Source: Candidatus Cryptobacteroides faecihippi
Lineage (GTDB): Bacteria; Bacteroidota; Bacteroidia; Bacteroidales; UBA932
NCBI GenBank assembly: GCA_018066065.1
Contig: JAGHSC010000207.1
Span: 1 to 33,650 of the forward strand
Direction of reading: 5' to 3'
Length of the DNA: 33,650 bases
Shown: piece by piece, positions 1-7,570 of the stretch
Numbering within the stretch: position 1 is the first letter of the stretch
Layout of the letters: every line of letters begins with the position of its first letter
Translations under genes and position numbers: made by a program
The notes under the pieces: generated by a model
What the model was told of the DNA's origin: nothing
Database searches by the model: none
Seen by the model: the letters and a program-made list of their open reading frames with translations, nothing else

Positions 1-1
1 G

Positions 2-1255
2 GATCAGGAACAGGCGTAGCTTCGCTATGATGCCGCCGCTATCCTCGCCCAGGGGTCAATCTTTGCACCGTGGGTCAAGATAATGAACTCCCGCGTCAAG
101 ATGGAGGGAGTCAAGAACCACGGAGTCATGAAGCCTCTGAGCAAGGACACGAAGAACAAGGACGGCCTCAACATTCACGCCGCCGTCTGTGATGAGCGCC
201 ATGCCTGGCCGAACACCGAGATGCTCGATGTCATCAAGACCGGCATGGGCGCACGCCTTCAGCCGTTCGTGCTCAGCATCAGCACCGCCGGCATTGACGT
301 CAGCAACCCTTATTTCGCTGACATTGAAGCATACAAGGAGGAGATGTCCGGGGTGAAACCTCTGGAGGACGATCACTTCTTCCTGCTGTACACACCGGAC
401 GAGGATGACGACTGGGAGGATGAGTCTGTATGGCAGAAAGTGAACCCGAACCTCGGAGTGTCTCTGGACTGGGAGTACATGCGTAGCACCTACAACGAGG
501 CCAAGACCAGAGGCGGCACGTACATCGTGAGCTTCAAGACGAAGAACCTCAACATGTGGGTGGACGCTCCGAAGGTGTGGGTACCTGACGAGGATGTCGC
601 ACTGTGCAACCAGCAGTTCGACGAGAGCCAGCTCGAGGGCGAGGACTGCTATGTCGGCATTGACCTCGCATCGAAGGGCGACATCAGCGCCACGGCCTTC
701 TTCTTCCCTCGTTTCAAGTATGTGAAGTTCCTCTTCGTGCTTCCGGAGGCAAAGGTGGAGAACCGTGACGACCGCGTGGATTATCGGCGCTGGGTGGAGG
801 AAGGCTGGGTCACAGTCTGCCCGGGCAAGGTGCTCGACGAGGACTGGTACATGGAGCAGCTCTTCCTGGAGATGGGTCACTACAACATCAAGAGCATCGC
901 CTTCGACCCTTGGGGCATGTGGGACTTGAAGACGAAGTTCGGCAAGTATGAGGAGGTCCTCATCGAGTATCAGCAGAACATCAGATACATGTCCGTCCCT
1001 ACGAAGCGCCTCGAGTCAGAGGTGCTCAAGCACAACATGAACTTCGGCTTCAATCCGGTGTTCAGATGGATGATGAGGAACGTGGTGGTCTACATTGATC
1101 CGAACGCGAACGTCAAGCTGGACAAGGCGAGAAGCCGTAACAAGATAGACGGAGTTGTGGCCACAGTTGACGCTGTCGGAGGTTGGTTGAACATCACCAA
1201 CGGAGAGACCGGCGAGATCTATGCGGACCACGAGCTTAGAACCTTTAGCATATAG
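2..1255 (+). CDS. terL: Terminase large subunit, 5'-truncated by the window edge, with an in-frame stop near the edge
   Basis: This is the ATPase-nuclease motor that packages phage DNA into proheads. The visible part holds a Walker-B-like AAVCDERHAW segment and the C-terminal RNase H-like nuclease, with acidic residues in CYVGIDLASKGD, in AFDPWGMWD and in the terminal KIDGVVATVDAVGG motif. This pattern is typical of HK97-type terminases. The Walker A half lies beyond the left edge. The frame continues upstream of the first Met (position 83) as QEQA-stop-LRYDAAA. That resembles the family's QA...FDAAK helix, so the TAG at 17-19 looks like a nonsense mutation or a base error rather than a gene boundary. 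The gene ends in TAG, 5 bp before the next start. The identity is firm; whether the gene is intact is not. Confidence 0.9.
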
Positions 1256-1260
1256 CCAAC

Positions 1261-1473
1261 ATGGAAGAGATTCAGAGACTACTCGGTACCCGTTCGGGAT
1301 TCCTGAAGGCCTTCTGGGAAGAGTCGAAGCGACGCCTCAGAGAGGATGGCATCACCATCCAGGAGGATGTCTATGACTACCTTGAGGACATTTGCAGGGA
1401 AACCTTCGGAGAGTCACGCTTTCCTTCGTATGACGCCTTCAGGAAGTACCGCGACAGGCAAGTGAACAAATAG
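1261..1473 (+). CDS. Small hypothetical protein between terminase and portal
   Basis: This is a 70-residue charged protein predicted to be mainly helical, with no signal peptide or membrane segment. It starts 5 bp after the terminase stop, so it is probably co-translated with it. I do not recognise the family. Its place between large terminase and portal, and its many Arg, Glu and Asp residues, fit a packaging accessory protein, but that is only inference from position. It is followed by an 80-bp gap holding an inverted repeat and a promoter, which makes it the last gene of the packaging transcript. Confidence 0.7.
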   Translation: MEEIQRLLGTRSGFLKAFWEESKRRLREDGITIQEDVYDYLEDICRETFGESRFPSYDAFRKYRDRQVNK

Positions 1474-1483
1474 TTCACACAAA

Positions 1484-1497
1484 TGGACAAATGTCCA
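1484..1497 (+). repeat. Perfect inverted repeat TGGACA-AA-TGTCCA upstream of the portal promoter
   Basis: Six-base arms (1484-1489 and 1492-1497) flank two adenines, ending 3 bp before the -33 element at 1501. This position suits an operator for a dimeric regulator of the late promoter. The arms are too short and the site too far from a T-tract for a convincing terminator. I saw no second copy elsewhere in the window. Confidence 0.45.
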
Positions 1498-1500
1498 CTA

Positions 1501-1527
1501 TTTGCTCGTTACTTTGTTCTATATTTG
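1501..1527 (+). promoter_or_regulatory. Bacteroidetes-type promoter for the head/tail operon
   Basis: TTTG at 1501-1504 and TATATTTG at 1520-1527 match the -33 TTTG and -7 TAnnTTTG elements of Bacteroidetes sigma-ABfr promoters. Transcription would start in the 1530s, about 20 nt before the portal start at 1554. The early promoter at 20039-20065 has the same 15-nt gap between elements, which supports both calls. Confidence 0.55.
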
Positions 1528-1553
1528 CGTACAATCACAGCAGGAACAGATAA

Positions 1554-2795
1554 ATGGGCGAAAGAAGACAAGGGTCCATATTTACTCGTCCCTTCTCCCG
1601 ATGGATGTCGGAGAGGAGGAGCGTGCGCGTAGGTAGCAAGGCCGACGTGGTGGGTGACTTGAGCACAGTGTCTCAGGGCATCGACTTCGGTGTGTCTGTG
1701 GACAATAAGTCAGCGCTCAAGATCACGGCGTTCTATGCCGGCATCCGTATCATCTCCGAGAACATCGCCAGCCTTCCGAAGGCTGTCACCAGGATGACAG
1801 AGACCGGACTCGCTTCGGCTTCGGATCATCGCGTGACAAAGTTGCTCAACGCACCGAACAGCTACACCAACAAGGAGAACTTCTTCGCTGTCCTCACGAC
1901 CTGGCTCAAGGATTGGGGCAACGCCTACGCCGTCATCAAGAGAGACGCCGCTGGAGTGTACCCTGTAGAACTTCATCAGGTGCATCCGAACAACGTCCGC
2001 GTCACTGTGGTGAACGGCAAGAAATACTACAAGGTGACCGTGCCGGATCCGGACTTCGACTTCCTCAACGGAGTCTACCCTGACTCAGAGATGATCCATG
2101 TCATGGACGTGAGCCTTGATGGTCTTGTCGGTGTGAACCCTATCGTGTACAACGCGATGGCGCTCTCGAAGTCACTCGCCACTGAGAAGTTCGCCGGTGA
2201 GTTCTATCGCAAAGGAGGCAACATCAAGGCCGTCATGGAGACGGACGGCAACCTGGGAGATGACAAGTACGAGGCCTTCATGAAGCACTTCGCGAAGGCA
2301 GCGCAGAACTTCGACACGCCTCTCCTGGAGTATGGTGTGAAGTACAAGCAGCTCTCGGTGAATCCGGTGGCAGCGCAGCTCCTTCAGTCGGAGACCTTGA
2401 GCATCCAGGATGTCTGCAGGATCCTCGGCATCCCGCCGCACATGGTGGCCGAGCTCTCGCATGCCACCTTCAGCAACATCGAGCATCAGACCATCCAGTT
2501 CGTACAGTACACACTCCGCCCTATCGTGAAGAAGTTCGAGGTAGAGCTGGAGCGTAAGCTTTTCTTCAGCGATGAGCAGGACAAGTTCAGCATCAAGTTC
2601 AGCCTTGACGGTCTTCTCAGAGGAGACACACAGGCCCGCAGCGCATACTACCACAACGCAATTCTCGACGGCTACCTCTCGCGTAACGAAGTGCGAGCCC
2701 TCGAGGGATACGAGCACAAGGAAGGCCTTGACGACATGCTTTATCCGCTCAACAGTGGAGTGGTAGGCAAGGAAAAAGACAACGATCAGAAATAA
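1554..2795 (+). CDS. Portal protein (HK97 family)
   Basis: The portal is the dodecameric ring at the capsid vertex through which DNA enters and leaves. At 413 aa it has the family's usual length. The N-terminal KITAFYAGIRIISENIASLP segment and the central DILGIPPHMV-like region (here CRILGIPPHMVAEL, about residues 290-302) are typical of HK97-like portals. The acidic and lysine-rich C-terminus is also usual. It is the first gene after the promoter at 1501-1527 and is followed 11 bp later by the prohead protease, the standard order portal, protease, capsid. The start is the ATG at 1554; no good alternative lies upstream. Confidence 0.92.
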   Translation: MGERRQGSIFTRPFSRWMSERRSVRVGSKADVVGDLSTVSQGIDFGVSVDNKSALKITAFYAGIRIISENIASLPKAVTRMTETGLASASDHRVTKLLNAPNSYTNKENFFAVLTTWLKDWGNAYAVIKRDAAGVYPVELHQVHPNNVRVTVVNGKKYYKVTVPDPDFDFLNGVYPDSEMIHVMDVSLDGLVGVNPIVYNAMALSKSLATEKFAGEFYRKGGNIKAVMETDGNLGDDKYEAFMKHFAKAAQNFDTPLLEYGVKYKQLSVNPVAAQLLQSETLSIQDVCRILGIPPHMVAELSHATFSNIEHQTIQFVQYTLRPIVKKFEVELERKLFFSDEQDKFSIKFSLDGLLRGDTQARSAYYHNAILDGYLSRNEVRALEGYEHKEGLDDMLYPLNSGVVGKEKDNDQK

Positions 2796-2806
2796 CACAG
2801 CATATC

Positions 2807-3499
2807 ATGGCAGAACAGAAGATCATGTTCAGGTGCCTGGAGTCACCGGAGATCCGAAAGGATGAGAAGGACGAAGCTCGCAAGATGACCTTCGTCGCTT
2901 CCGACGGTACCCGCGACTCTGCCGGCACAGTCCTCAATCAGGACAACTGGGACCTCAAGAGGTTCAACAGCAACGGAGTGATCGGCTACCAGCACAAGGT
3001 CTACGGAGGCTGGGATGATACCGACAACCCTGACAACATCATAGGAAAGGGCCACGCCTACATCGAGGAAAGCAACGGAAAGAAGCGCCTCATGGTGGAC
3101 GTAGAGTTCGAGCCGGAAGGCATGAACGAACTGGCCGACAAGGTCTACAAGAAGCTCCAGTTCGGCACACTCAAGGCCGTGTCTGTAGGCTTCCGTCCTG
3201 TAGGCAAGGGCGCATGGGGCAAGGGCGAGGAAGCCATCGGCGGAACTCGTGAGACCTACTACTATGCCGGACAGGAACTCCTCGAGGTGTCAGTGGTCAA
3301 CATACCGGCAAATCCGAACGCCCTCAAGAGGGGTCTCGATATGGCCGAAGAAGAGCTCAAGGCTCTCCGTGCTGAAGGCGTTGAGGAGCCAAAGGGTGGC
3401 GAGGACGAAGCAGCCAAGAAGGCCGCAGAGGAGACCGCAGCACGCCAGCTCGCTCTGGACAAAGCAACAAGTATTGCAAGGGCAGCCTTGCTTCAGTAA
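2807..3499 (+). CDS. Prohead maturation protease (HK97 family, U35)
   Basis: This serine protease cleaves the capsid's scaffolding domain and itself during prohead maturation. The 230-aa protein shows the family signatures: the histidine in GVIGYQHK, the serine in LKAVSVGFRP, and LLEVSVVNIPANPNA. The last 55 residues are an Ala/Glu/Lys-rich helical tail, probably a scaffold-like extension removed on maturation. It lies between portal and capsid genes, as expected. The catalytic assignment follows from family knowledge and has not been tested. Confidence 0.92.
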   Translation: MAEQKIMFRCLESPEIRKDEKDEARKMTFVASDGTRDSAGTVLNQDNWDLKRFNSNGVIGYQHKVYGGWDDTDNPDNIIGKGHAYIEESNGKKRLMVDVEFEPEGMNELADKVYKKLQFGTLKAVSVGFRPVGKGAWGKGEEAIGGTRETYYYAGQELLEVSVVNIPANPNALKRGLDMAEEELKALRAEGVEEPKGGEDEAAKKAAEETAARQLALDKATSIARAALLQ

Positions 3500-3523
3500 T
3501 AACAACCAAAAAACAAAAACAGC

Positions 3524-4765
3524 ATGAGAACAATTGCAGAAATCCGCAAGGACCTGAACGCGAAGGTTGCCGAGGTTAAGGGAATCGACGCATCAAATGC
3601 AGAGGCAACTCAGAGGGGCCTTTCAGAGCTTGACGCTCTTGTGAAGGAACTCGATGCAGCCAACCAGGTGGAGGCTGCCGAGCAGAGGGCTGCCGAGCAG
3701 AAACTTGACCAGCTTCAGAAGAAGGCAGGTCGTTCTTTCAGCCTCGTGAAGTTCGTCCGTGAACTCTCCGAGGGACGTGGTCTCACCGGCCTCGAGGCAG
3801 AGGTCGCAGAGATGGGCGCAGAGGAGTATCGCCGTATGGGCCTCACCGCCAACGGTGCAGTGGTACCTTCAGCTTTCATCCGCGCAGCACAGGGCCAGAA
3901 CGCTGGCACAGCAGCTGAAGGTGGAAACCTCGTCGAGACTATGGCCGCTCGCTATGTCGAGGCTCTCAAGGAGAAGCTCGTCGTAGCACAGCTCGGTGCA
4001 ACCGTCCTCACCGACCTCCTCGGTGAAGTTCCTGTCATCACTTCCGCTGCCATCTCAGCAGACTGGGGTGCAGAGGCAGCCGTAGCCAACACCAAGAAGG
4101 CCAACTATGCGAAGGCTGTCATGAAGCCTCACCGCAACAGCGTCAACGTGGTCGTGACCAAGGACCTCCTCCGTCAGACTTCCTTCGACGTTGAGAACGA
4201 CCTCATCAACAAGATCACCGAGGCACACGCAGTGCTTCTCGAGTCAGCAGCTATCGCAGGCTCTGGTTCGGGTAACGAGCCTCGCGGTATCCTCAACACC
4301 ACCGGCATCGGTTCTGTCGCTATGGGTACCAACGGCGCAGCCATCGACTGGAAGAGCGTCGTGAAGCTCGAGACTGAGGTGAACTCAGTGAACGCAAACC
4401 GTGGCAAGATGGCCTACCTCACCAATGCAAAGGTGTTCGGTGCGCTCAAGACTACAGAAAAGGCAGCAAACTCTGGCCGCTTCATCATGGAGGACAGCGC
4501 TGCAGGTCGCTGCAACGGCTACATCGCCGAGTACAGCAACCTCGTACCTGCTAACCTCACCAAGGGCTCAGGCTCAAATCTCTCTGCGATGATCTTCGGA
4601 AACTTCCAGGATCTCTACATCGGCCAGTGGGGTGGTCTCGACATCGTTGTCGATCCATTCACCAGCAAGAAGACCGCAGAGATTGAGATCTGCCTCAACG
4701 CTTGGAACGACGTGCTCGTTGCTGAGCCTAAGAGCTTCGCAGCAATCAAGGACATCATCGCCTAA
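3524..4765 (+). CDS. Major capsid protein, HK97 fold, with N-terminal delta (scaffold) domain
   Basis: This protein forms the icosahedral shell. At 413 aa it has the two-part build of HK97-type precursors. Residues 1 to about 70 form a charged coiled coil rich in Ala, Glu and Lys (the delta domain acting as internal scaffold). The shell domain follows, with typical phrases such as NTTGIGSVAMGTNG and QWGGLDIVVDPFTSKK near the C-terminus. Cleavage by the upstream protease should fall around residues 65-115; I cannot place the exact site. There is no separate scaffold gene, in agreement with a fused delta domain. Codon choice is strongly biased to C-ending codons, as expected of a highly expressed gene. 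Confidence 0.93.
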   Translation: MRTIAEIRKDLNAKVAEVKGIDASNAEATQRGLSELDALVKELDAANQVEAAEQRAAEQKLDQLQKKAGRSFSLVKFVRELSEGRGLTGLEAEVAEMGAEEYRRMGLTANGAVVPSAFIRAAQGQNAGTAAEGGNLVETMAARYVEALKEKLVVAQLGATVLTDLLGEVPVITSAAISADWGAEAAVANTKKANYAKAVMKPHRNSVNVVVTKDLLRQTSFDVENDLINKITEAHAVLLESAAIAGSGSGNEPRGILNTTGIGSVAMGTNGAAIDWKSVVKLETEVNSVNANRGKMAYLTNAKVFGALKTTEKAANSGRFIMEDSAAGRCNGYIAEYSNLVPANLTKGSGSNLSAMIFGNFQDLYIGQWGGLDIVVDPFTSKKTAEIEICLNAWNDVLVAEPKSFAAIKDIIA

Positions 4766-4771
4766 TCGACC

Positions 4772-5290
4772 ATGACTGAAAGAGACATCATCGACATCGC
4801 AATGCAGCCTGGGCTCCCTGAGCTCAAGCTGCACCTGCGTATCACTTCATCCGACCAGGATGCTCTTCTGCTTTCATACCTGAAGGCAGCGGCCCTGTCG
4901 GCGGAGCACCACATCGGAAGGTGTCTCCTCCAGTCTAAGTTCACCTACACCGGCAGCTTCAAGCCGTCCATCCTTCTGGACAAAATCAACACCAAGTTCT
5001 TCCCGATCATGGGGACTCCGATGGTGGAAGTGGATGGCAAGAAGGTGTCCGACTTCACCGTCAAAGGCCGCACCCTCACCTTCTCCGAGGGTGTGACCGG
5101 CGACCGTGTGAAGATTGTGTATGTAGGCGGGGGTCACAGGATTGAGGCGGACATCAAGACTGCCATCCTTCTGACAGCGTCGAAGTATTTCAACAATCCG
5201 GTAGACTCCGTTGAGACTCTGCCTTCAGTGGCGACCAATCTCCTCGGACAGTACCGCAGCTGGGGCGATGACGATGGAGAACAAGATTAA
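4772..5290 (+). CDS. Head-tail connector (adaptor), gp6-like
   Basis: This 172-aa protein is predicted to form the ring beneath the portal. The N-terminal part (LPELKLHLRITSSDQDALL, then SYLKAAALSAEHHIGR) is the usual helical signature of gp6/gp15-type DNA-packaging adaptors. The C-terminus ATNLLGQYRSW is also characteristic, since these proteins commonly end with a leucine-rich helix containing a similar LL..YR motif. A middle beta-rich insert (roughly residues 55-125) is longer than in minimal members and resembles forms seen in several Gram-negative phages. It starts 6 bp after the capsid stop and overlaps the next gene by 23 bp. Confidence 0.82.
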   Translation: MTERDIIDIAMQPGLPELKLHLRITSSDQDALLLSYLKAAALSAEHHIGRCLLQSKFTYTGSFKPSILLDKINTKFFPIMGTPMVEVDGKKVSDFTVKGRTLTFSEGVTGDRVKIVYVGGGHRIEADIKTAILLTASKYFNNPVDSVETLPSVATNLLGQYRSWGDDDGEQD

Positions 5291-5603
5291 CATCGGCGAG
5301 CTTGACACGCTTGTGGCAATCCAGTCCTGCGAACTCCGCATCGGAAGTCAGGGACAGAAGACCAAGGTGTTCGTGGACAAGGGCAAAGTCTGGGCGAAGG
5401 TAGACCGCAATGTCGACGAAGCAATCGGCGAGTCAAACCTCGAAGCCGGACAGAGCATCCTTCTCTCCTGCTACAAGATACCGGGCCTCACCACCAGATG
5501 GCGCGTCCTCGTGGAGGGCAAGCCGTATGAAATACGAAGCATCGACCCTGTCTCAAGGGTGTCACCTCTGAACATTCTCACACTCTTTGCAATAGACGGA
5601 TAG
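5268..5603 (+). CDS. Head closure / head-tail joining protein
   Basis: This small beta-barrel protein (about 111 aa from ATG 5268, 109 aa from ATG 5274) is expected to cap the connector and join the tail. GELDTLVAIQSCE near the start, VWAKV, and GKPYEIRSIDPVSR followed by a hydrophobic C-terminal strand match the head-tail joining (SPP1 gp16 / Phage_H_T_join) pattern. A longer reading frame opens at 5211, but that would overlap the previous gene by 80 bp, so I prefer 5268. The gene order connector, stopper, gp10-like, terminator is the standard one. Confidence 0.8.
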   Translation: MTMENKINIGELDTLVAIQSCELRIGSQGQKTKVFVDKGKVWAKVDRNVDEAIGESNLEAGQSILLSCYKIPGLTTRWRVLVEGKPYEIRSIDPVSRVSPLNILTLFAIDG

Positions 5604-5604
5604 C

Positions 5605-6120
5605 ATGGCAAACACGGGCAAGGGAATCACGATCTCCGGACTTGAGGACTGCACCCGTATGTTCGACCAGGCTCCGGAAAACCTTCTCAAGGTCTCCAAA
5701 ACTGCGGCTCGAGCTGCCGGAAGGGAGACTGCGAAGTACATCAAGAAGGGAGTGCCGGCCAGGTGGAAGAAGCTCACCCGGGCAAAGGTCACAACCACAC
5801 AAAACGGTTCGCTCAATGTAGGCATCGGCCTCTTCAACGGCCACCAGCAGAGCGGACATCAGAATAAGAAATCAAAGATTGACGACTGGTCCAAGGCCTA
5901 CTGGGCCAATTATGGAACCCTTCAGCACCGAGATCCGGCGCACGTGTTCCAGACGCCAGTGAAACACAACAAGACGGCAGCATCACAACGCCGCAGGAAC
6001 AAGGGCGGGCAGATGCACCAGAATTTCTTCGAGGGAGCCATCGCTGGCTTTGAGAAGACATTCCTCAGCGCCTTCGAGAGGTCGCTGAAGGAGCAAGAGG
6101 ACAAACTGTACGAACGATGA
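5605..6120 (+). CDS. Neck / tail completion protein (HK97 gp10-like)
   Basis: This is a 171-aa basic protein. An N-terminal helix (TRMFDQAPENLLKVSKTAARAA) is followed by a central segment with AYWANYGTLQHRDPAHVF. The NYGT...R.A..F pattern is the hallmark of HK97 gp10-like proteins, which complete the neck between head and tail. The C-terminal stretch from about residue 135 is helical and ends in a charged tail. It overlaps the next gene by 4 bp (ATGA), so the two are translationally coupled. The identification rests on the motif and on gene order. Confidence 0.82.
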   Translation: MANTGKGITISGLEDCTRMFDQAPENLLKVSKTAARAAGRETAKYIKKGVPARWKKLTRAKVTTTQNGSLNVGIGLFNGHQQSGHQNKKSKIDDWSKAYWANYGTLQHRDPAHVFQTPVKHNKTAASQRRRNKGGQMHQNFFEGAIAGFEKTFLSAFERSLKEQEDKLYER

Positions 6121-6461
6121 ACGAGAGCATAGGCGCAAAGCTTACATCCATAGTGGGAGCAATTCTTCCGACCTTCTATTCGGAGGCCGAGACCGAGACG
6201 TATCCATACGCCGCCTATGACCAGATTCTGCAGTACCACCGCACCAAGGACGGAGTGTACAGAATCAGCTCAGATCTGAAGCTCGTGATAGTGTCCAACG
6301 ACTTCGATGAAGCTGACCGCTGCAGGGAGGAAGTTCTCGCAGCCATTGAGTCAGGCATGAAGGACGACCAGTACCAGGCAGAACTTCAGACAGTCAACAA
6401 GGACTGCATGGAGGGTGTCTGGGCAATTGAGATGAACTACAGAATAAACCAATACAAATAA
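6117..6461 (+). CDS. Tail terminator protein (DUF3168-like)
   Basis: At 114 aa this is the size of tail terminators such as lambda gpU and HK97 gp10/11-type proteins. These stop tail tube growth and mate the tail to the head. The SEAETETYPYAAYDQI segment, followed by KLVIVSNDFDEADRCREEVLAAI, matches the DUF3168-type beta-alpha pattern. The four-base ATGA overlap with the upstream neck gene and the tail tube gene 4 bp downstream support the role. The assignment rests on weak sequence motifs and strong context. Confidence 0.75.
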   Translation: MNESIGAKLTSIVGAILPTFYSEAETETYPYAAYDQILQYHRTKDGVYRISSDLKLVIVSNDFDEADRCREEVLAAIESGMKDDQYQAELQTVNKDCMEGVWAIEMNYRINQYK

Positions 6462-6465
6462 GCTT

Positions 6466-6882
6466 ATGGTACTCGGATACAACATCAAACTCACCATCGG
6501 GGGCAAGACTCTCGCTGGTAGGACTCAGGACAGCCTCAACATCGCGGCTATCACCAAGGAGTCAATCACCAAGGATGACAACGGCAAGAAGCAGGTCGCT
6601 GTCGTAGGTCATGACGTGACCTTCTCCGTCTCAGCGCTCATGGAGATCCTCTCTGCTACAGAGTCCACCAAAATGGACCGCGACGACATCATCGAGCTCG
6701 CTCTCAAGACAGGCGATGACGCAGTCGTTGCCATCGAGTATGCTGTGACTGGCGGCGATACCTACAAGGGCAACGCAGTCATCACCGGCTACACCGAGGA
6801 CTCATCAGCGTCAGCCGACTCTGACACCACCGTATCTCTCAATCTCCAGGTGACTGGCGACTTCACCAAGAAGAACGCATAA
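6466..6882 (+). CDS. Major tail tube protein
   Basis: This 138-aa protein is rich in Thr, Ser, Gly and beta-branched residues. It starts with VLGYNIKLTIGGKTLAGRTQ and ends VSLNLQVTGDFTKKNA, the typical two-strand ends of TP901-1-like tail tube subunits. It would polymerise into the tube around the tape measure. It lies directly before the tail chaperone gene, whose ATG shares its last base with the stop codon here (TAATG). Like the capsid, its codon use is highly C-biased, consistent with high expression. Confidence 0.85.
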   Translation: MVLGYNIKLTIGGKTLAGRTQDSLNIAAITKESITKDDNGKKQVAVVGHDVTFSVSALMEILSATESTKMDRDDIIELALKTGDDAVVAIEYAVTGGDTYKGNAVITGYTEDSSASADSDTTVSLNLQVTGDFTKKNA

Positions 6883-7205
6883 TGAGAGATACAATCGTAC
6901 TCAACGGACAGACCTTCCGTGTCGAGGCTAACTGGAACGCCCTCGTGGCGTTCTTCGAGGCTACCGGCAGGGATGACATGGCCGCCCTCTCCAACTTCGG
7001 GCAGCTCAAGCCTTCGGACATGGCAGCTCTCATGGCTGCCTGCATCAACGAGGGCGAGCGTCTTGACGGCCACGACTGCCAGCTCACAGCGAAGCAGGTA
7101 GGCGAGATGTCGGATCTCGGTGTCATCTCTGAGTTCTTAAGCATCTACGTCAAGCAGACCACCAAGGCGGGCTCGAAGTCTACGGATCAGCCAAAAAACG
7201 AGTAA
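6882..7205 (+). CDS. Tail assembly chaperone, zero-frame product (gpG-like)
   Basis: This 107-aa protein lies between the tail tube and tape measure genes, the usual place for the G protein of long-tailed phages. It has an N-terminal FRVEANWNALVAFFEATGRDD helix typical of tail chaperones and ends in a short charged tail, PKNE. The last codons are CCA AAA AAC GAG TAA, which put the -1 slippery heptamer A AAA AAC two codons before the stop. The protein chaperones the tape measure and recruits tail tube subunits. A fraction of ribosomes would make the longer G-T form described at 7199-7570. Confidence 0.85.
   Translation: MRDTIVLNGQTFRVEANWNALVAFFEATGRDDMAALSNFGQLKPSDMAALMAACINEGERLDGHDCQLTAKQVGEMSDLGVISEFLSIYVKQTTKAGSKSTDQPKNE
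7193..7199 (+). promoter_or_regulatory. Programmed -1 ribosomal frameshift site (A AAA AAC)
   Basis: In the zero frame the codons are CCA AAA AAC GAG TAA, giving an exact X XXY YYZ heptamer at 7193-7199. Sliding back one base joins the G frame to the open frame that runs to 7570, which has no ATG of its own before 7298. The fusion would have 106 zero-frame residues plus 123 from the -1 frame (229 aa). This matches the lambda/HK97 G-GT arrangement. Confidence 0.85.
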
Positions 7206-7570
7206 AGCAGGAAGACGAGGCTCCGGTCTTGACCCTCGGTCAGGTCCGGGGCTGGGCCTTCGGCCTTCTCCATATCCCGCGCAGTGAGTTCTACCTCATG
7301 AGGCCGGGCGAGTTCTGGGAAGCCCTTGAGGCGCACCAACAGGAGAAGGATGCCGACCGCCGCCACATCGGTGAGCTTGTCAGAGGCGCAACGATGCTGC
7401 TCTTCAACCTGCAACTCAAGAAGAGCGACCGTATCAAAGACCCGGTCAAATTCTGGCCAATGCCGTGGGACCACACGGAAGAGGACGAAGTCCGCAGGCT
7501 CATGTCGCTGAGCGATGAAGAGCGACAGAAGGAGTTAACCAAATTTTTAGAGCGCATCGATGGCAAGTAA
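7199..7570 (+). CDS. Tail assembly chaperone, -1 frame extension (T part of G-T fusion)
   Basis: This frame has no convincing start and is best read as the extension reached by the slip at 7193-7199, continuing RVKQEDEAPVLTLGQVRGWAFG. It contains the aromatic PRSEFYLMRPGEFWEALEAH segment typical of T domains of tail chaperones. These bind the tail tube protein while the G part coats the tape measure. The coding end overlaps the tape measure start by 11 bp. A TTG at 7229 could be called as a start, but the slippery site and the lack of an ATG make the fusion much more likely. Confidence 0.82.
   Translation, partial: RVKQEDEAPVLTLGQVRGWAFGLLHIPRSEFYLMRPGEFWEALEAHQQEKDADRRHIGELVRGATMLLFNLQLKKSDRIKDPVKFWPMPWDHTEEDEVRRLMSLSDEERQKELTKFLERIDGK

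Noticed and set aside
2-1255. Use of TAG as a sense codon throughout the genome (as in some Bacteroidetes phages)
   Set aside because: Several genes end naturally in TAG just before the next start (1253-1255, 1471-1473, 5601-5603, 18141-18143, 31043-31045), and the other broken gene has TAA, not TAG.
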